From RHKX01 sp963826475 (GTDB lineage: Bacteria > Actinomycetota > Thermoleophilia > Solirubrobacterales > 70-9), in the NCBI GenBank assembly GCA_963826475.1, contig CAWGXC010000003.1:868001-932000 (forward strand): 64,000 nt of DNA, in the 5' to 3' direction. Every line of letters begins with the position of its first letter. Position 1 is the first letter of the stretch. The translations under genes were made by a program, and so were the position numbers. Positions 8,184 to 16,321 of this stretch are shown here, one piece after another. The notes beneath the pieces are model-generated. The model had not been told where the DNA came from. It was given only the letters and a program-made list of their open reading frames with translations, and did no database searches.

Positions 8184-8899
8184 TGCTGGGCGGAGTCTTC
8201 CGAGAGAGCGGGGGCCGCACGCTTCTGGAGCGTGCCGTCGGTGTCGACGAGGAGGTTCCAGGTCCGATCGGCCGCGCGCAGCTGGCTGATCGTCTCTCCC
8301 TTGCCCGACTCGCGGACCTCGGGGCCTCGTGAGCCGGGCGCGACCTCCCACTGGTACCACGTGAGCTCCCACGCGACCGTCAGCCGGGCGCCCGGTGAGC
8401 CACCGTTGGTCCGGACGGCAAGCCCGCTCGCTCGCGGTGCTCCGAGGGTGCGTGTCAGCCCTGCAACCGTGCGCCGGTGGTTGCTGGCGTTGAAGGCAGC
8501 CAGCGCCTCGGGGAGGGTCGTGCCAGGGCTGTCGCCCTGCGGGACACCGTGCGCTTCGGACGCCTGCCCGATACCGCGCCGGTTCGCCTCGGCGGGGACG
8601 CCCTCGCCGCGCGCCGCCCCGGCGCGAGATCGTCCCTCACTGTTCGCTGCAGCGGGCAGGCGCGACAACAGGCCCCCGAGCCGCTGCCCCCGTGGTCGCC
8701 GCTCGCGACCGGCCGTGCCGCCCCGCGCCTGTATCTCGTCCGGCCGCAACCAGCCCGCGGCCTCGGCGCGCGGCCTGCAGAGCTCACAGACGACCGCCTC
8801 GCTCCCATTGGACGCGACGTAAGTCGTCGGGCGCTCCCCGGGAAGCAGACGACGACCGCACACCTGGCAGCTCGGGTCCCTGATGGGTTCTTCGTTCAT
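8180..8899 (-). CDS. Hypothetical protein with N-terminal zinc-finger-like cysteines
   Basis: A 239-residue protein I do not recognise. Its N-terminus has two CxxC pairs, CQVCGRR and VCELCRP, spaced about 26 residues apart, suggesting a treble-clef or zinc-ribbon fold. Residues 55-130 are rich in Arg, Gly and Ala and probably disordered. The C-terminal third (TVAWELTWYQWEVAP to TWNLLVDTDG) looks like a compact beta-rich domain. It is translationally coupled to the downstream RNase HI gene by a GTGA overlap, which hints at a nucleic-acid role but proves nothing. Confidence 0.6.
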   Translation of the reverse strand: MNEEPIRDPSCQVCGRRLLPGERPTTYVASNGSEAVVCELCRPRAEAAGWLRPDEIQARGGTAGRERRPRGQRLGGLLSRLPAAANSEGRSRAGAARGEGVPAEANRRGIGQASEAHGVPQGDSPGTTLPEALAAFNASNHRRTVAGLTRTLGAPRASGLAVRTNGGSPGARLTVAWELTWYQWEVAPGSRGPEVRESGKGETISQLRAADRTWNLLVDTDGTLQKRAAPALSEDSAQQ

Positions 8900-8982
8900 G
8901 AGCCGGTCAGGTTAGATCACCCTGATCGGCGGGCTTGGAAGCGGCGCTTGGAGCGGGATCGCCGGGGGGAAGGCCCGTTACT

Positions 8983-11073
8983 TCAGTGCGCTGCGTGCTC
9001 GTGCTCCGAACGCGATGCAGCGACCACGTCGGCTGCGAGGTTGGAGGGTAGCTCGTCGTAGCGCTCGAACGAGAGGGTGTACTCGCCACGTCCGCCGGTG
9101 ATGGCGCGGAGGTCGGGCGCGTAGTCGAGGACCTCGGCCAACGGGACCTCGGCATCGATTCGCGTCTCCCCGCCGGTCGGCTCCATTCCGAGCGGATGGC
9201 CACGCCGCGAGTTGAGGTCGCCGAGAACGTCGCCGACGACGTCATCGGGAACCGAGATGGCAACTCGCACGATCGGCTCCAGCAGCGCCGGCTCGGCCCT
9301 CGCCATCGCATCTTTGAACGCCATCGAGGCGCAGATCTTGAAGGCCATCTCGGAGGAGTCGACGGAGTGATGGCTGCCGTCGAAGAGGCGAACGTGAACA
9401 TCCCTGATCGGGAAGCCCGCGACCTGTCCGTGCTCCATCGCCTCCTCCACGCCCTTCTCCACGGCGGGGATGTAGCCGCCCGGGACGACGCCACCCTTGA
9501 TGGCGTTCTCGAAGCGCAACCCACTTCCCGGCTCGGCCGGGGAGATCTCGATCTCGCAGTCGGCGAACTGTCCCCGCCCGCCGCTCTGCTTCTTGTACCG
9601 GGCGTGGGCGGTCGCCGAGCGCTTGATCGTCTCGATGTAGGGGACCTGGGGCGGCTTGAGCACGACCTCGGCGCCGAAGCGGCGCCTCATCCGCTCGACG
9701 ACCACCTCGACGTGCATCTGCGTAAGGCCGGCGATGATCTGCTCTCCGGTCTGCGGATCGCGGTGAACGTCGAGGGTCGGATCCTCCTCCCGCAGACGCC
9801 GGATCGCCGTCGCCGCCTTGTCCTCATCGCCCTTGCTCTTCGCCTCGAACGCGAAGGCCATGACCGGCGCCGGCAGATCGAGGCGAGCTCTGCGCAGCCG
9901 CCTGCCGTCCGCGCAGAGCACGTCGCCGGCCGAGGTCGACTTCAGCTTCGCGACCACCCCGATGTCGCCGGCCCCGAGCTCGTCCACCGGCCGCATCTCC
10001 TTGCCATGGATCTCGGCGAGCTGGCCCACCCGCTCCTTGACGCCACTCGTGGCGTTGAGCAGATGGCTGTCACAGCGGAGCGTCCCGGAGAGCACCCGCA
10101 GCACGTTGAGGCGACCCGTGAACGGATCGGCGGTCGTCTTGAACACCTCGGCCACCAACTCGGCTTCGGGGTCGGGCATCACCTCGACCGGCTCACCGTC
10201 CCCATCGAGAACGACGCGACCTCCCCTCATCTGCGGCGATGGCAGGTCCTCGATCAGAGCCTGGAGCAGTCGCCCCGTGCCGAGGTTACGCGTGGCGATC
10301 CCGCACGTGACCGGAAAGAGATGGCCTTCGGTGACACCCTTCTTCAGCGCCACGATCGTCTCGGCGTGGGAGATCTCCTCCCCCTCGAGATACCGCTCCA
10401 TCAGAGCGTCGGAGTTCTCGGCGACCTCGTCCATGAGCTTTTCCCTGAACTCGGCGGCCAGCTCGCTCAGCTCGGGCGGAATGTCCGCCTCGACCTCTCC
10501 CCCGCGACCATCCCCCTGACGGACGAAGGCTCGCATGTCGATCAGGTCGATCACTCCGCGGACGTCGTGCTCGGAGCCGATCGGGACCTCGGTGGCGACG
10601 ACATGGGAACCGAAGGCGGATTGCAGCGCCTCCAGGGTCGCGAAGAAGTCGGCCCGTTCTCGATCCAGCATGTTCACGAAGACCAGGCGCGGCAGGCCCG
10701 CCTCATCGGCGCGCCGCCAGAGTCGTTCGGTGCTGACCTGAACGCCCGAGACGGCGTTGATGACGACCACGACGCCGTCTGCGACGGCGATCGACCCGAG
10801 CGCCTCGGCGACGAAGCTCGGCTCTCCGGGGGTGTCGATCAGGTTCAGCTTGCGGTCGCCATGCTCGAAGGTGCAGACGGCCGCGCCGATTGACATTCCG
10901 CGCTCGTGCTCATCGGGTTCGAAGTCGCAGACCGTCGTCCCGGCCTCGGTCCGCCCCAGCCGCGTGATCGAACCCGCCTCGAACAACATCGCCTCCGCGA
11001 GGGAGGTCTTGCCACAGCCCCGATGGCCGATCAGTGCGACGTTTCGGATCCGATCGGTCGCCTTGTGCGACAT
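8983..11073 (-). CDS. Elongation factor G-like GTPase (EF-G2 type)
   Basis: A 696-residue five-domain EF-G homologue. The GTPase motifs are altered compared with canonical EF-G: G1 is GHRGCGKTS instead of AHIDAGKTT, G3 is DTPGEPSF with E84 where the catalytic histidine normally stands, and G4 is NMLD in place of NKMD. Domains II to V are present, including the domain IV segment GGRGQFADCEIEI. This pattern matches the actinobacterial EF-G2 paralogue, which as I recall lacks ribosome-stimulated GTPase activity in mycobacteria. It is therefore not the housekeeping factor. It stands alone with its own promoter (11080-11108) and has no ribosomal-protein neighbours. Confidence 0.9.
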   Translation of the reverse strand: MSHKATDRIRNVALIGHRGCGKTSLAEAMLFEAGSITRLGRTEAGTTVCDFEPDEHERGMSIGAAVCTFEHGDRKLNLIDTPGEPSFVAEALGSIAVADGVVVVINAVSGVQVSTERLWRRADEAGLPRLVFVNMLDRERADFFATLEALQSAFGSHVVATEVPIGSEHDVRGVIDLIDMRAFVRQGDGRGGEVEADIPPELSELAAEFREKLMDEVAENSDALMERYLEGEEISHAETIVALKKGVTEGHLFPVTCGIATRNLGTGRLLQALIEDLPSPQMRGGRVVLDGDGEPVEVMPDPEAELVAEVFKTTADPFTGRLNVLRVLSGTLRCDSHLLNATSGVKERVGQLAEIHGKEMRPVDELGAGDIGVVAKLKSTSAGDVLCADGRRLRRARLDLPAPVMAFAFEAKSKGDEDKAATAIRRLREEDPTLDVHRDPQTGEQIIAGLTQMHVEVVVERMRRRFGAEVVLKPPQVPYIETIKRSATAHARYKKQSGGRGQFADCEIEISPAEPGSGLRFENAIKGGVVPGGYIPAVEKGVEEAMEHGQVAGFPIRDVHVRLFDGSHHSVDSSEMAFKICASMAFKDAMARAEPALLEPIVRVAISVPDDVVGDVLGDLNSRRGHPLGMEPTGGETRIDAEVPLAEVLDYAPDLRAITGGRGEYTLSFERYDELPSNLAADVVAASRSEHEHAAH

Positions 11074-11079
11074 GCCACG

Positions 11080-11108
11080 ACGATATGCCGACGGCTCGGC
11101 GGCGTCAA
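11080..11108 (-). promoter_or_regulatory. Promoter of the EF-G2 gene, predicted leaderless
   Basis: On the reverse strand TTGACG (11103-11108) and TATCGT (11080-11085) are separated by exactly 17 bp. The -10 hexamer ends 6 nt before the ATG at 11073, so transcription should begin at or next to the start codon and give a leaderless mRNA. Confidence 0.65.
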
Positions 11109-11137
11109 GCCGGGAGCCGGTCGCGGATCGGGAGGCG

Positions 11138-11920
11138 TCAGGCCGCGGCGCTGCTCAGATGGGAGCGCATGCCCAGCACCGCCTTGGTGTGGAGCTGCGA
11201 TACGCGGGACTCGGTCACGCCGAGGACCTCGCCGATCTCCCGCAGGGTCAGCGTCTCGTAGTAGTAGAGGGCGATGACGAGGCGCTCGCGATCGGGCAGC
11301 GACTCGATCGCCTCGGCGAGCCGGTCCTTGAGCTCGACCGTGTCGATGGCTTCCTCGGGATCGATCGCGTGTGGATCGCGGATCGTGTCGAGCAGTGAGA
11401 CCTGACCGCCGTCGGGATCGGCGACGGTCCAGAGGTCGTCAAGGGCGAGGACCGACGAGTTGGCGATCTCGAGCAACGTGTTGCGGAAGTCCTCGACGCC
11501 GACGCCGAGCTTCTGGGCCATCTCGTCCTCGTTCGGTGCGCGACCGAGCTGGTTCTCGAGCTCCGAGTGGATGCGCTCGACGTCGCGCGCCTTCGAGCGG
11601 ACCGAGCGGGGAACCCAGTCGAGCGAGCGAAGCTCATCGATGATCGCGCCCTTGATCCTGGAGACGGCGAAGGTTTCGAACTTGATCTCCCGATCGAGGT
11701 CGTAGCGCTCGATCGAGCCGATCAGGCCGATCAGGCCGTAGGAGATCAGGTCACCCTCCTCGACGTGCGAGGGCAGGCCCGCGGCCATGCGGCCGGCGAC
11801 GTACTTGACCAACGGCGAGTAGGCGACGACGAGCCGTTCGCGTGCGCGCTCGTCACCGTCTTCCTTGCAGCGACGCCATAGCTCCTTGAGCTCAACGGCT
11901 TTGACTTTTGTCTCCATCAT
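11138..11920 (-). CDS. RNA polymerase sigma factor, FliA/WhiG type
   Basis: A 260-residue sigma-70 family protein with regions 2, 3 and 4. Region 2 contains LVKYVAGRMAAGLP, DLISYGLIGLIGSIERYD and FETFAVSRIKGAIIDELR; region 3 starts near WVPRSVRSKAR; region 4 has the helix-turn-helix LTLREIGEVLGVTESRVSQLH. This arrangement is typical of sigma-28 (FliA) and Streptomyces WhiG factors. No flagellar or anti-sigma gene is nearby. AGGGAAAGGG precedes two consecutive ATGs; the first is used here. The likely target promoters cannot be deduced from the window. Confidence 0.9.
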   Translation of the reverse strand: MMETKVKAVELKELWRRCKEDGDERARERLVVAYSPLVKYVAGRMAAGLPSHVEEGDLISYGLIGLIGSIERYDLDREIKFETFAVSRIKGAIIDELRSLDWVPRSVRSKARDVERIHSELENQLGRAPNEDEMAQKLGVGVEDFRNTLLEIANSSVLALDDLWTVADPDGGQVSLLDTIRDPHAIDPEEAIDTVELKDRLAEAIESLPDRERLVIALYYYETLTLREIGEVLGVTESRVSQLHTKAVLGMRSHLSSAAA

Positions 11921-12014
11921 CCCTTTCCCTCCGCCATAACTTAGACAAGCTCGCCGACCGGTGGAGGCTCAAAGCTCCTGCGCGCACGCGGCGGTCCCAA
12001 CTCGCGGGCATCGT

Positions 12015-13016
12015 TCAGGCCCGCGGATGCGCGTTTGCATAGGCGTCGCGGAGCCGGCCCGGCTCCACTCGGGTGTAGATCTGAGTCGTCGAGATGCTCT
12101 CGTGGCCGAGCAGTTCTTGGATCGAGCGCAGGTCCGCCCCACCCTCGAGCATGTGGGTCGCGAAGGAGTGGCGCAGTGCATGGGGTGAGACTCGTCCCGC
12201 GATCGCCGCCTCTCGCACCCAGCGCGTGAGCCGGCGCGTGACGTCGGAGGGAGACAACCTCCGACCGCTCTTGGAGATCAGCAGCGCCCGCTCGTCGGGA
12301 TCGACCGACAGCGCGGGGCGCGATCGGCTCAGGTAGCGCGATACCGCCCGCTGGGCCGGCTCCCCGAGCGGGAGGACGCGCTCCTTGTCGCCCTTGCCCC
12401 GGACCCGCAACGTCTCGCTCTCGAAATCGATCGACTCGCGGTCGAGCGCGACGAGCTCGGCGCAGCGAAGCCCGCACGAGTAGGCGAGCTCCAGCATCGC
12501 CCTGTCGCGAGATTCGAGCGGGGTTCCGTCCGGGATGCGGTCGAGCAGCTCGCGGACCTGTTCGCGGTCGAGCACCCGGGGGAGCTTCGACGTGCTCCGC
12601 GGGTTGGGCAGCAGCTCGGCGGGATTCTGGGAGGTGACGCCGGTCCGGGTCAGGAAGTCGAAGAGACCCCGGACGGCCGCGAGCTTGCGACCGACGCTGG
12701 AGCGCTCCAGTCCCCGGGATCCGAGCGCTGCAGCGAATCCGCGCAGCTGGCGGTACCGAAGGGTTGCCGGGTCCTCGACCCCGGCGCCGACCGCCCATGC
12801 GGAGAGCTCGGCGAGATCGGACGAGTAGGCGCGGATCGTGTTCGCTGAAGCCTGGCGGGTTCTCAGCTCGCTCAGGTAGGCCGCAATGGCGGCCTGCCAG
12901 GTCGTCGCCCCCGGCGCCGCGGCGGGCGCCGACGGGGCGGCCTGGGATGCGAGCAGCGCGGGCATTTGGGTGGATTCGCCTCCTGAGCGCGTGACCCTGC
13001 CGATGGTGGAAGGCAT
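12015..13016 (-). CDS. xerC: Tyrosine recombinase XerC/XerD
   Basis: A 333-residue tyrosine recombinase for chromosome dimer resolution at dif. The N-terminal SAM-like core-binding domain spans about residues 38-125, after a poorly conserved 35-residue leader, so an ATG at residue 18 is also possible. Catalytic residues are visible: R in CGLRCAELV, K in GKGDKERVLPL, H-x-x-R in HALRHSFATH, H in GHESISTTQ and Y in QIYTRV. XerC and XerD are hard to separate without comparison. It sits upstream of the sigma factor gene on the same strand, and no integrase-style attachment site or mobile cargo is seen nearby. Confidence 0.9.
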   Translation of the reverse strand: MPSTIGRVTRSGGESTQMPALLASQAAPSAPAAAPGATTWQAAIAAYLSELRTRQASANTIRAYSSDLAELSAWAVGAGVEDPATLRYRQLRGFAAALGSRGLERSSVGRKLAAVRGLFDFLTRTGVTSQNPAELLPNPRSTSKLPRVLDREQVRELLDRIPDGTPLESRDRAMLELAYSCGLRCAELVALDRESIDFESETLRVRGKGDKERVLPLGEPAQRAVSRYLSRSRPALSVDPDERALLISKSGRRLSPSDVTRRLTRWVREAAIAGRVSPHALRHSFATHMLEGGADLRSIQELLGHESISTTQIYTRVEPGRLRDAYANAHPRA

Positions 13017-13039
13017 TCGCCCCTCCGGTGTGATGGGAC

Positions 13040-14074
13040 CTAGGAGATGTAGACCGGGGTTCCGACGTCGACGCGGTCATACAGGTCGATCACGTCGGGG
13101 ACGTCCATTCGGACGCACCCATGGGAAGCGGCGCTGCCGAGGGATCCGACGTCGGAGGTTCCGTGGATGCCGGCACCGTCGTAGATGCCCATCCAGCGCG
13201 CCTTCAGCGGATTCTCGGGGCCCGCCGGGATGCTCTGGCCGGCGAGGGTCCCCGCCCAGTCGGAGTCAGGCACGCTCCAGGTCGGGTCGACCTGCTTGTT
13301 CTGGATGGCGTAGAGGCCGGTCGGGGTGTCGTAGCCCTCGGCGCCGACCGAGACCGTGTAGGACTTCTCGAGCTTCAGGTTCTTGTAGAGGCTGAGCGTG
13401 AAGTCGGCGCGATCGACGACGATGTAGGTCGGGTACTTCTTCGCCAGCTGGGCGGTCGTCACGTCGGGTGCGACCTTCTTGACATCGGCTCTGACCGTGC
13501 GTGCGGCGGGGTCTTGAAGAGCGGCCTCCACGTCGGCGCGCAGGGCGCCCTCGTCGACCTTGACGCCGGGCTTCGCGGCCACGGGCTGCAGCGCACCGAC
13601 CGACGGCTCGACGCTGGCATCGACGGGATCGCGGCTGAGCTTGGAGTTGATGTGTCCGATGAAGTGATCGACGGCGTCGCGGGAATAGGCGATCTGCGGC
13701 CGGATCGCCTCGTCGACCTCAGCGCCGGTGATGCTGCGCCACGTGCGGCCCGGGAGACCACCCTCCTGCGAGGCGGCGAGCGCCCGGTCGACCATGCCGT
13801 CGACGTCCGCATGGACATTGAGCTCGCGCGGGGTGAGCGTGTAGTCCTCGCCGCCGTACTTGACGGTGACGGTCTGCTCGAGCGGCGCCACGAGGTTGGT
13901 CCTGACCTGAGAGCGCGCGGCGTCGGCATCGAGGCCGCCGACGTCGACTCCGCCGATCGTCACGCCCTCGGCGATCGTGTCCTTGGTGGTCGTGTCCCAC
14001 CAGTACACGAGCACGGCGGCGGCGATCGCCGTGAAGACGATCGCGACGATCGAGATCTGTGCCTTGCGCCCCAT
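13040..14074 (-). CDS. L,D-transpeptidase (YkuD) with peptidoglycan-binding-like repeats
   Basis: A 344-residue protein that probably makes 3-3 cross-links in peptidoglycan. The N-terminus is a membrane anchor (ISIVAIVFTAIAAAVLVYWW). The middle carries YkuD-associated regions of the type that begin with GGVDVGGLDADAARSQV. The C-terminal YkuD domain starts near PTYIVVDRADFTLSLYK and ends with the catalytic motif HGT...SASHGCVRM-type, here IHGTSDVGSL and SHGCVRMDVPD, with the nucleophilic cysteine in SHGC. It should act outside the membrane. It is read toward xerC with 23 nt between them. Confidence 0.9.
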   Translation of the reverse strand: MGRKAQISIVAIVFTAIAAAVLVYWWDTTTKDTIAEGVTIGGVDVGGLDADAARSQVRTNLVAPLEQTVTVKYGGEDYTLTPRELNVHADVDGMVDRALAASQEGGLPGRTWRSITGAEVDEAIRPQIAYSRDAVDHFIGHINSKLSRDPVDASVEPSVGALQPVAAKPGVKVDEGALRADVEAALQDPAARTVRADVKKVAPDVTTAQLAKKYPTYIVVDRADFTLSLYKNLKLEKSYTVSVGAEGYDTPTGLYAIQNKQVDPTWSVPDSDWAGTLAGQSIPAGPENPLKARWMGIYDGAGIHGTSDVGSLGSAASHGCVRMDVPDVIDLYDRVDVGTPVYIS

Positions 14075-14220
14075 TGATGCAATCGAACGTCGCGAGGCGG
14101 GTGAGCATCGGCCCCCGCCGAACCGCGACTTTCGTTAATGAAGTGTAGGCAGATCCCCGCTGGAGAGGCGTCGGGTGAGCTTCCTGCAACCGGCTTTGCG
14201 GTCCGCGGCGCCGAACCTCG

Positions 14221-15348
14221 TCAGATGCCGAACGGCTCGTTCGCCGCGGCCGAGTCGTTCTCCCGGCTGAGCGGCGGCCGGGTGAGCGGGCTGCGTCGCA
14301 GGAAGCGCTCGACCTCGCCCTCGTAGGTATATGCCTGCTCGACGCCCCGCAGGATCGGATGAAGCCGTTGATGCTCGGCCAGGGCCAGAACGCTCTCGCG
14401 GCTCGTGTAGCCGTACTCGAAGCCGCTCGCCTTGAACCGGCGGTTGTCGATCCCGCGGCCGAATCGCATCTGGTTGCGCATCTCGTCGGGGATCCGCACC
14501 CCGACCGAGCGCAGCGGCACCGTCAGCAGCGAGGTGCCCCACGGAGGCAGGACGGGTGCCGCGCGCTTGCCGAGAAGCGAGATCACCTCCGACAGGGACA
14601 GCACGCCGTCGCCCGCGACGTTGTAGACCCCCGGGAGGGGGTTGATCGCCGCATGCTCGAGTGCGTGGACGATGTCGTCCTCGTGCACGAATTGGCACCG
14701 AGGGTCGAATCCCAGAACCATCGGCACGACGGGGAGCGCGAATAGCTCCGAGAACGAAGTGTTGACGTCGGGCCCGAGGACGTTGGAGCAGCGCAGCACC
14801 GTGACGTCGACGTCGGTCTGCTTGGAGGCGAAGTCGACGACGGCGGCCTCGGCCTCGACGACGTCGCGCTCGATCGCGGTGACGGGCCGCCGGGAGCGGC
14901 TCATCGACTCGGTGAAGAAGGAGGGATCCTCCTGCTCGCACCCGTAGACGTGCGCCGAGGACTTGAAGATGAACTTACGGACGGGCGAGCCCTCCCCGCC
15001 ACAGGCGGCGAGGATGTTCATCGTCCCGATCACGTTGTTCTCATGGGCCTCGCGACGGGAGGTGGTGGCGGAGTCGACGACCAGGCGAGTGTCGATGACC
15101 GTGTCGATGCGGGCCGCCCGAACGATCCGCTGGATCAGGCCATGCTGATTTGAGACCTTGACGAACTCCGTCCGCTCGAGCTCGCGCGTCGGATCCTCGG
15201 AGTCGACGCCGACTATCGCCTCGATCTCGGCGAAGGATTCGAGCGCCTGCGCGAGCCGACCCCCCCAGTAGCTCGAGAGGCCCGTGATCAGGACGCGGCG
15301 GGCGGTATCCCCCGATCCGATTTCGGCAGCTCCCGTCATCCCATCCAC
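14221..15348 (-). CDS. Atypical NAD-dependent epimerase/dehydratase (extended SDR)
   Basis: A 375-residue extended SDR. The Rossmann segment VLITGLSSYWGGRLAQAL (19-36) differs from the usual TGGAGFIG. SSAHVYG (130-136) matches the active-site strand, but the catalytic YxxxK that should follow is absent: V156 and E160 stand at those places in RRPVTAIERDVVEAE. The protein may be a non-catalytic NAD(P) sensor or use other residues. Its start overlaps the end of the acyltransferase gene by 13 nt. A similar epimerase/acyltransferase pair exists in mycobacteria (galE2 and Rv0502), so a joint role in lipid or envelope metabolism is likely. Confidence 0.82.
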   Translation of the reverse strand: MDGMTGAAEIGSGDTARRVLITGLSSYWGGRLAQALESFAEIEAIVGVDSEDPTRELERTEFVKVSNQHGLIQRIVRAARIDTVIDTRLVVDSATTSRREAHENNVIGTMNILAACGGEGSPVRKFIFKSSAHVYGCEQEDPSFFTESMSRSRRPVTAIERDVVEAEAAVVDFASKQTDVDVTVLRCSNVLGPDVNTSFSELFALPVVPMVLGFDPRCQFVHEDDIVHALEHAAINPLPGVYNVAGDGVLSLSEVISLLGKRAAPVLPPWGTSLLTVPLRSVGVRIPDEMRNQMRFGRGIDNRRFKASGFEYGYTSRESVLALAEHQRLHPILRGVEQAYTYEGEVERFLRRSPLTRPPLSRENDSAAANEPFGI

Positions 15349-16250
15349 ACCGACTTGCGCTTACCGACCATGTCGTGGAGGCCCTCCTGAATCCGGGCGC
15401 GGACCTCCTGGGAGACCGACTGGACCAGCGACTTGTCGTTGGCGGGATCGGCTCCCATCCGGGTGGTGTCGATGGGATCGAGAAAGCGAATCTTGAACTT
15501 AGCCGGAAGGTATCCCAGCATCCCGGCGGGCCCGAGCCAGGGGAAGGTCGGCGTGATCGGGAAGTAAAGGAGGCCGGTCAGGCGCTGCATCAGCTTCGAC
15601 TGCGCGAAGACGGGCGCCGCCTCCTCCGCCCCGACGACGCAGACGGGAACGAGCTTGGCTTGGGCGCGCATCGCCGCTTCGACGAATCCGCCGCGACCGA
15701 AGCGCTGGACCCGGTAGCGATCCTTGACGAGCTTCTCGGTTCCCTTGCGGCCCTCGGGGAACACGAGCACGAGTTGTTCCTCGTCGAAGAGCAGCCGGTG
15801 CACGTTGGCCGGATGGGCGGGGACGCAGCCGATCTTGGGCAGCAGCATCGAGAAACCCGGGTAACCCTTGAAGAAGTGCTCGACGGTCATATAGAGCGGT
15901 CGCGGGTGGGCGTGCTCGTCGCGGATCGCCTTGCCGATCATCGCGGCATCCGGTGGGAGGGCCCCGGAGTGGTTCGAGACGAGCAGCGCGCCCTCGTCAG
16001 CGGGCACGTTCTCGATTCCTTCGACCTCGCAGCGGAACCAGTACCGGTAGAAGAACTCGACAAGCGTCGCATCGAAGACGCTCTCGACGCGCTCGGAGCG
16101 ACCCCAGTCGTCCATCTGACGCTCTGGCTCGATCGCGGGAAGCAGGGCGCGCATCCGCTCCCGGTCGGAAACGTCGATGGCGCCCCCGGACTCGCTGAGG
16201 GCCTCGGCGGCAGGCGACGCAGGGGCCAGGGATGTACGGCGTTCGGCCAA
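15336..16250 (-). CDS. Lysophospholipid acyltransferase family protein (PlsC-like)
   Basis: A 304-residue glycerolipid acyltransferase. Acyltransferase motif I is VSNHSGALPPD, a NHx4D variant at about residues 91-101, and motif III is VFPEGRKGT near residues 163-171. A central hydrophobic stretch suits membrane association. The frame opens with TTG at 16250; the first ATG would cut 32 poorly conserved residues, so the start is uncertain. It forms a two-gene unit with the overlapping SDR downstream. The acyl acceptor cannot be determined. Confidence 0.85.
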   Translation of the reverse strand: MAERRTSLAPASPAAEALSESGGAIDVSDRERMRALLPAIEPERQMDDWGRSERVESVFDATLVEFFYRYWFRCEVEGIENVPADEGALLVSNHSGALPPDAAMIGKAIRDEHAHPRPLYMTVEHFFKGYPGFSMLLPKIGCVPAHPANVHRLLFDEEQLVLVFPEGRKGTEKLVKDRYRVQRFGRGGFVEAAMRAQAKLVPVCVVGAEEAAPVFAQSKLMQRLTGLLYFPITPTFPWLGPAGMLGYLPAKFKIRFLDPIDTTRMGADPANDKSLVQSVSQEVRARIQEGLHDMVGKRKSVWMG

Positions 16251-16309
16251 GGCCGCCCATCATGGCATTTGCGAGTTCGAGGAAGGATCCGTCGCGACCG
16301 GGGCGGGAA

Positions 16310-16315
16310 TAGTCT
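16310..16315 (+). promoter_or_regulatory. -10-like hexamer before the alpha/beta hydrolase gene
   Basis: TAGTCT ends 6 nt before the GTG at 16322, which would give a leaderless transcript. No good -35 is visible. Confidence 0.3.
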
Positions 16316-16321
16316 GAGGCG

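Noticed and set aside
12015..13016. Phage or integrative-element integrase
   Set aside because: No cargo genes, attachment repeats or tRNA target are adjacent; the protein reads as housekeeping XerC/XerD.
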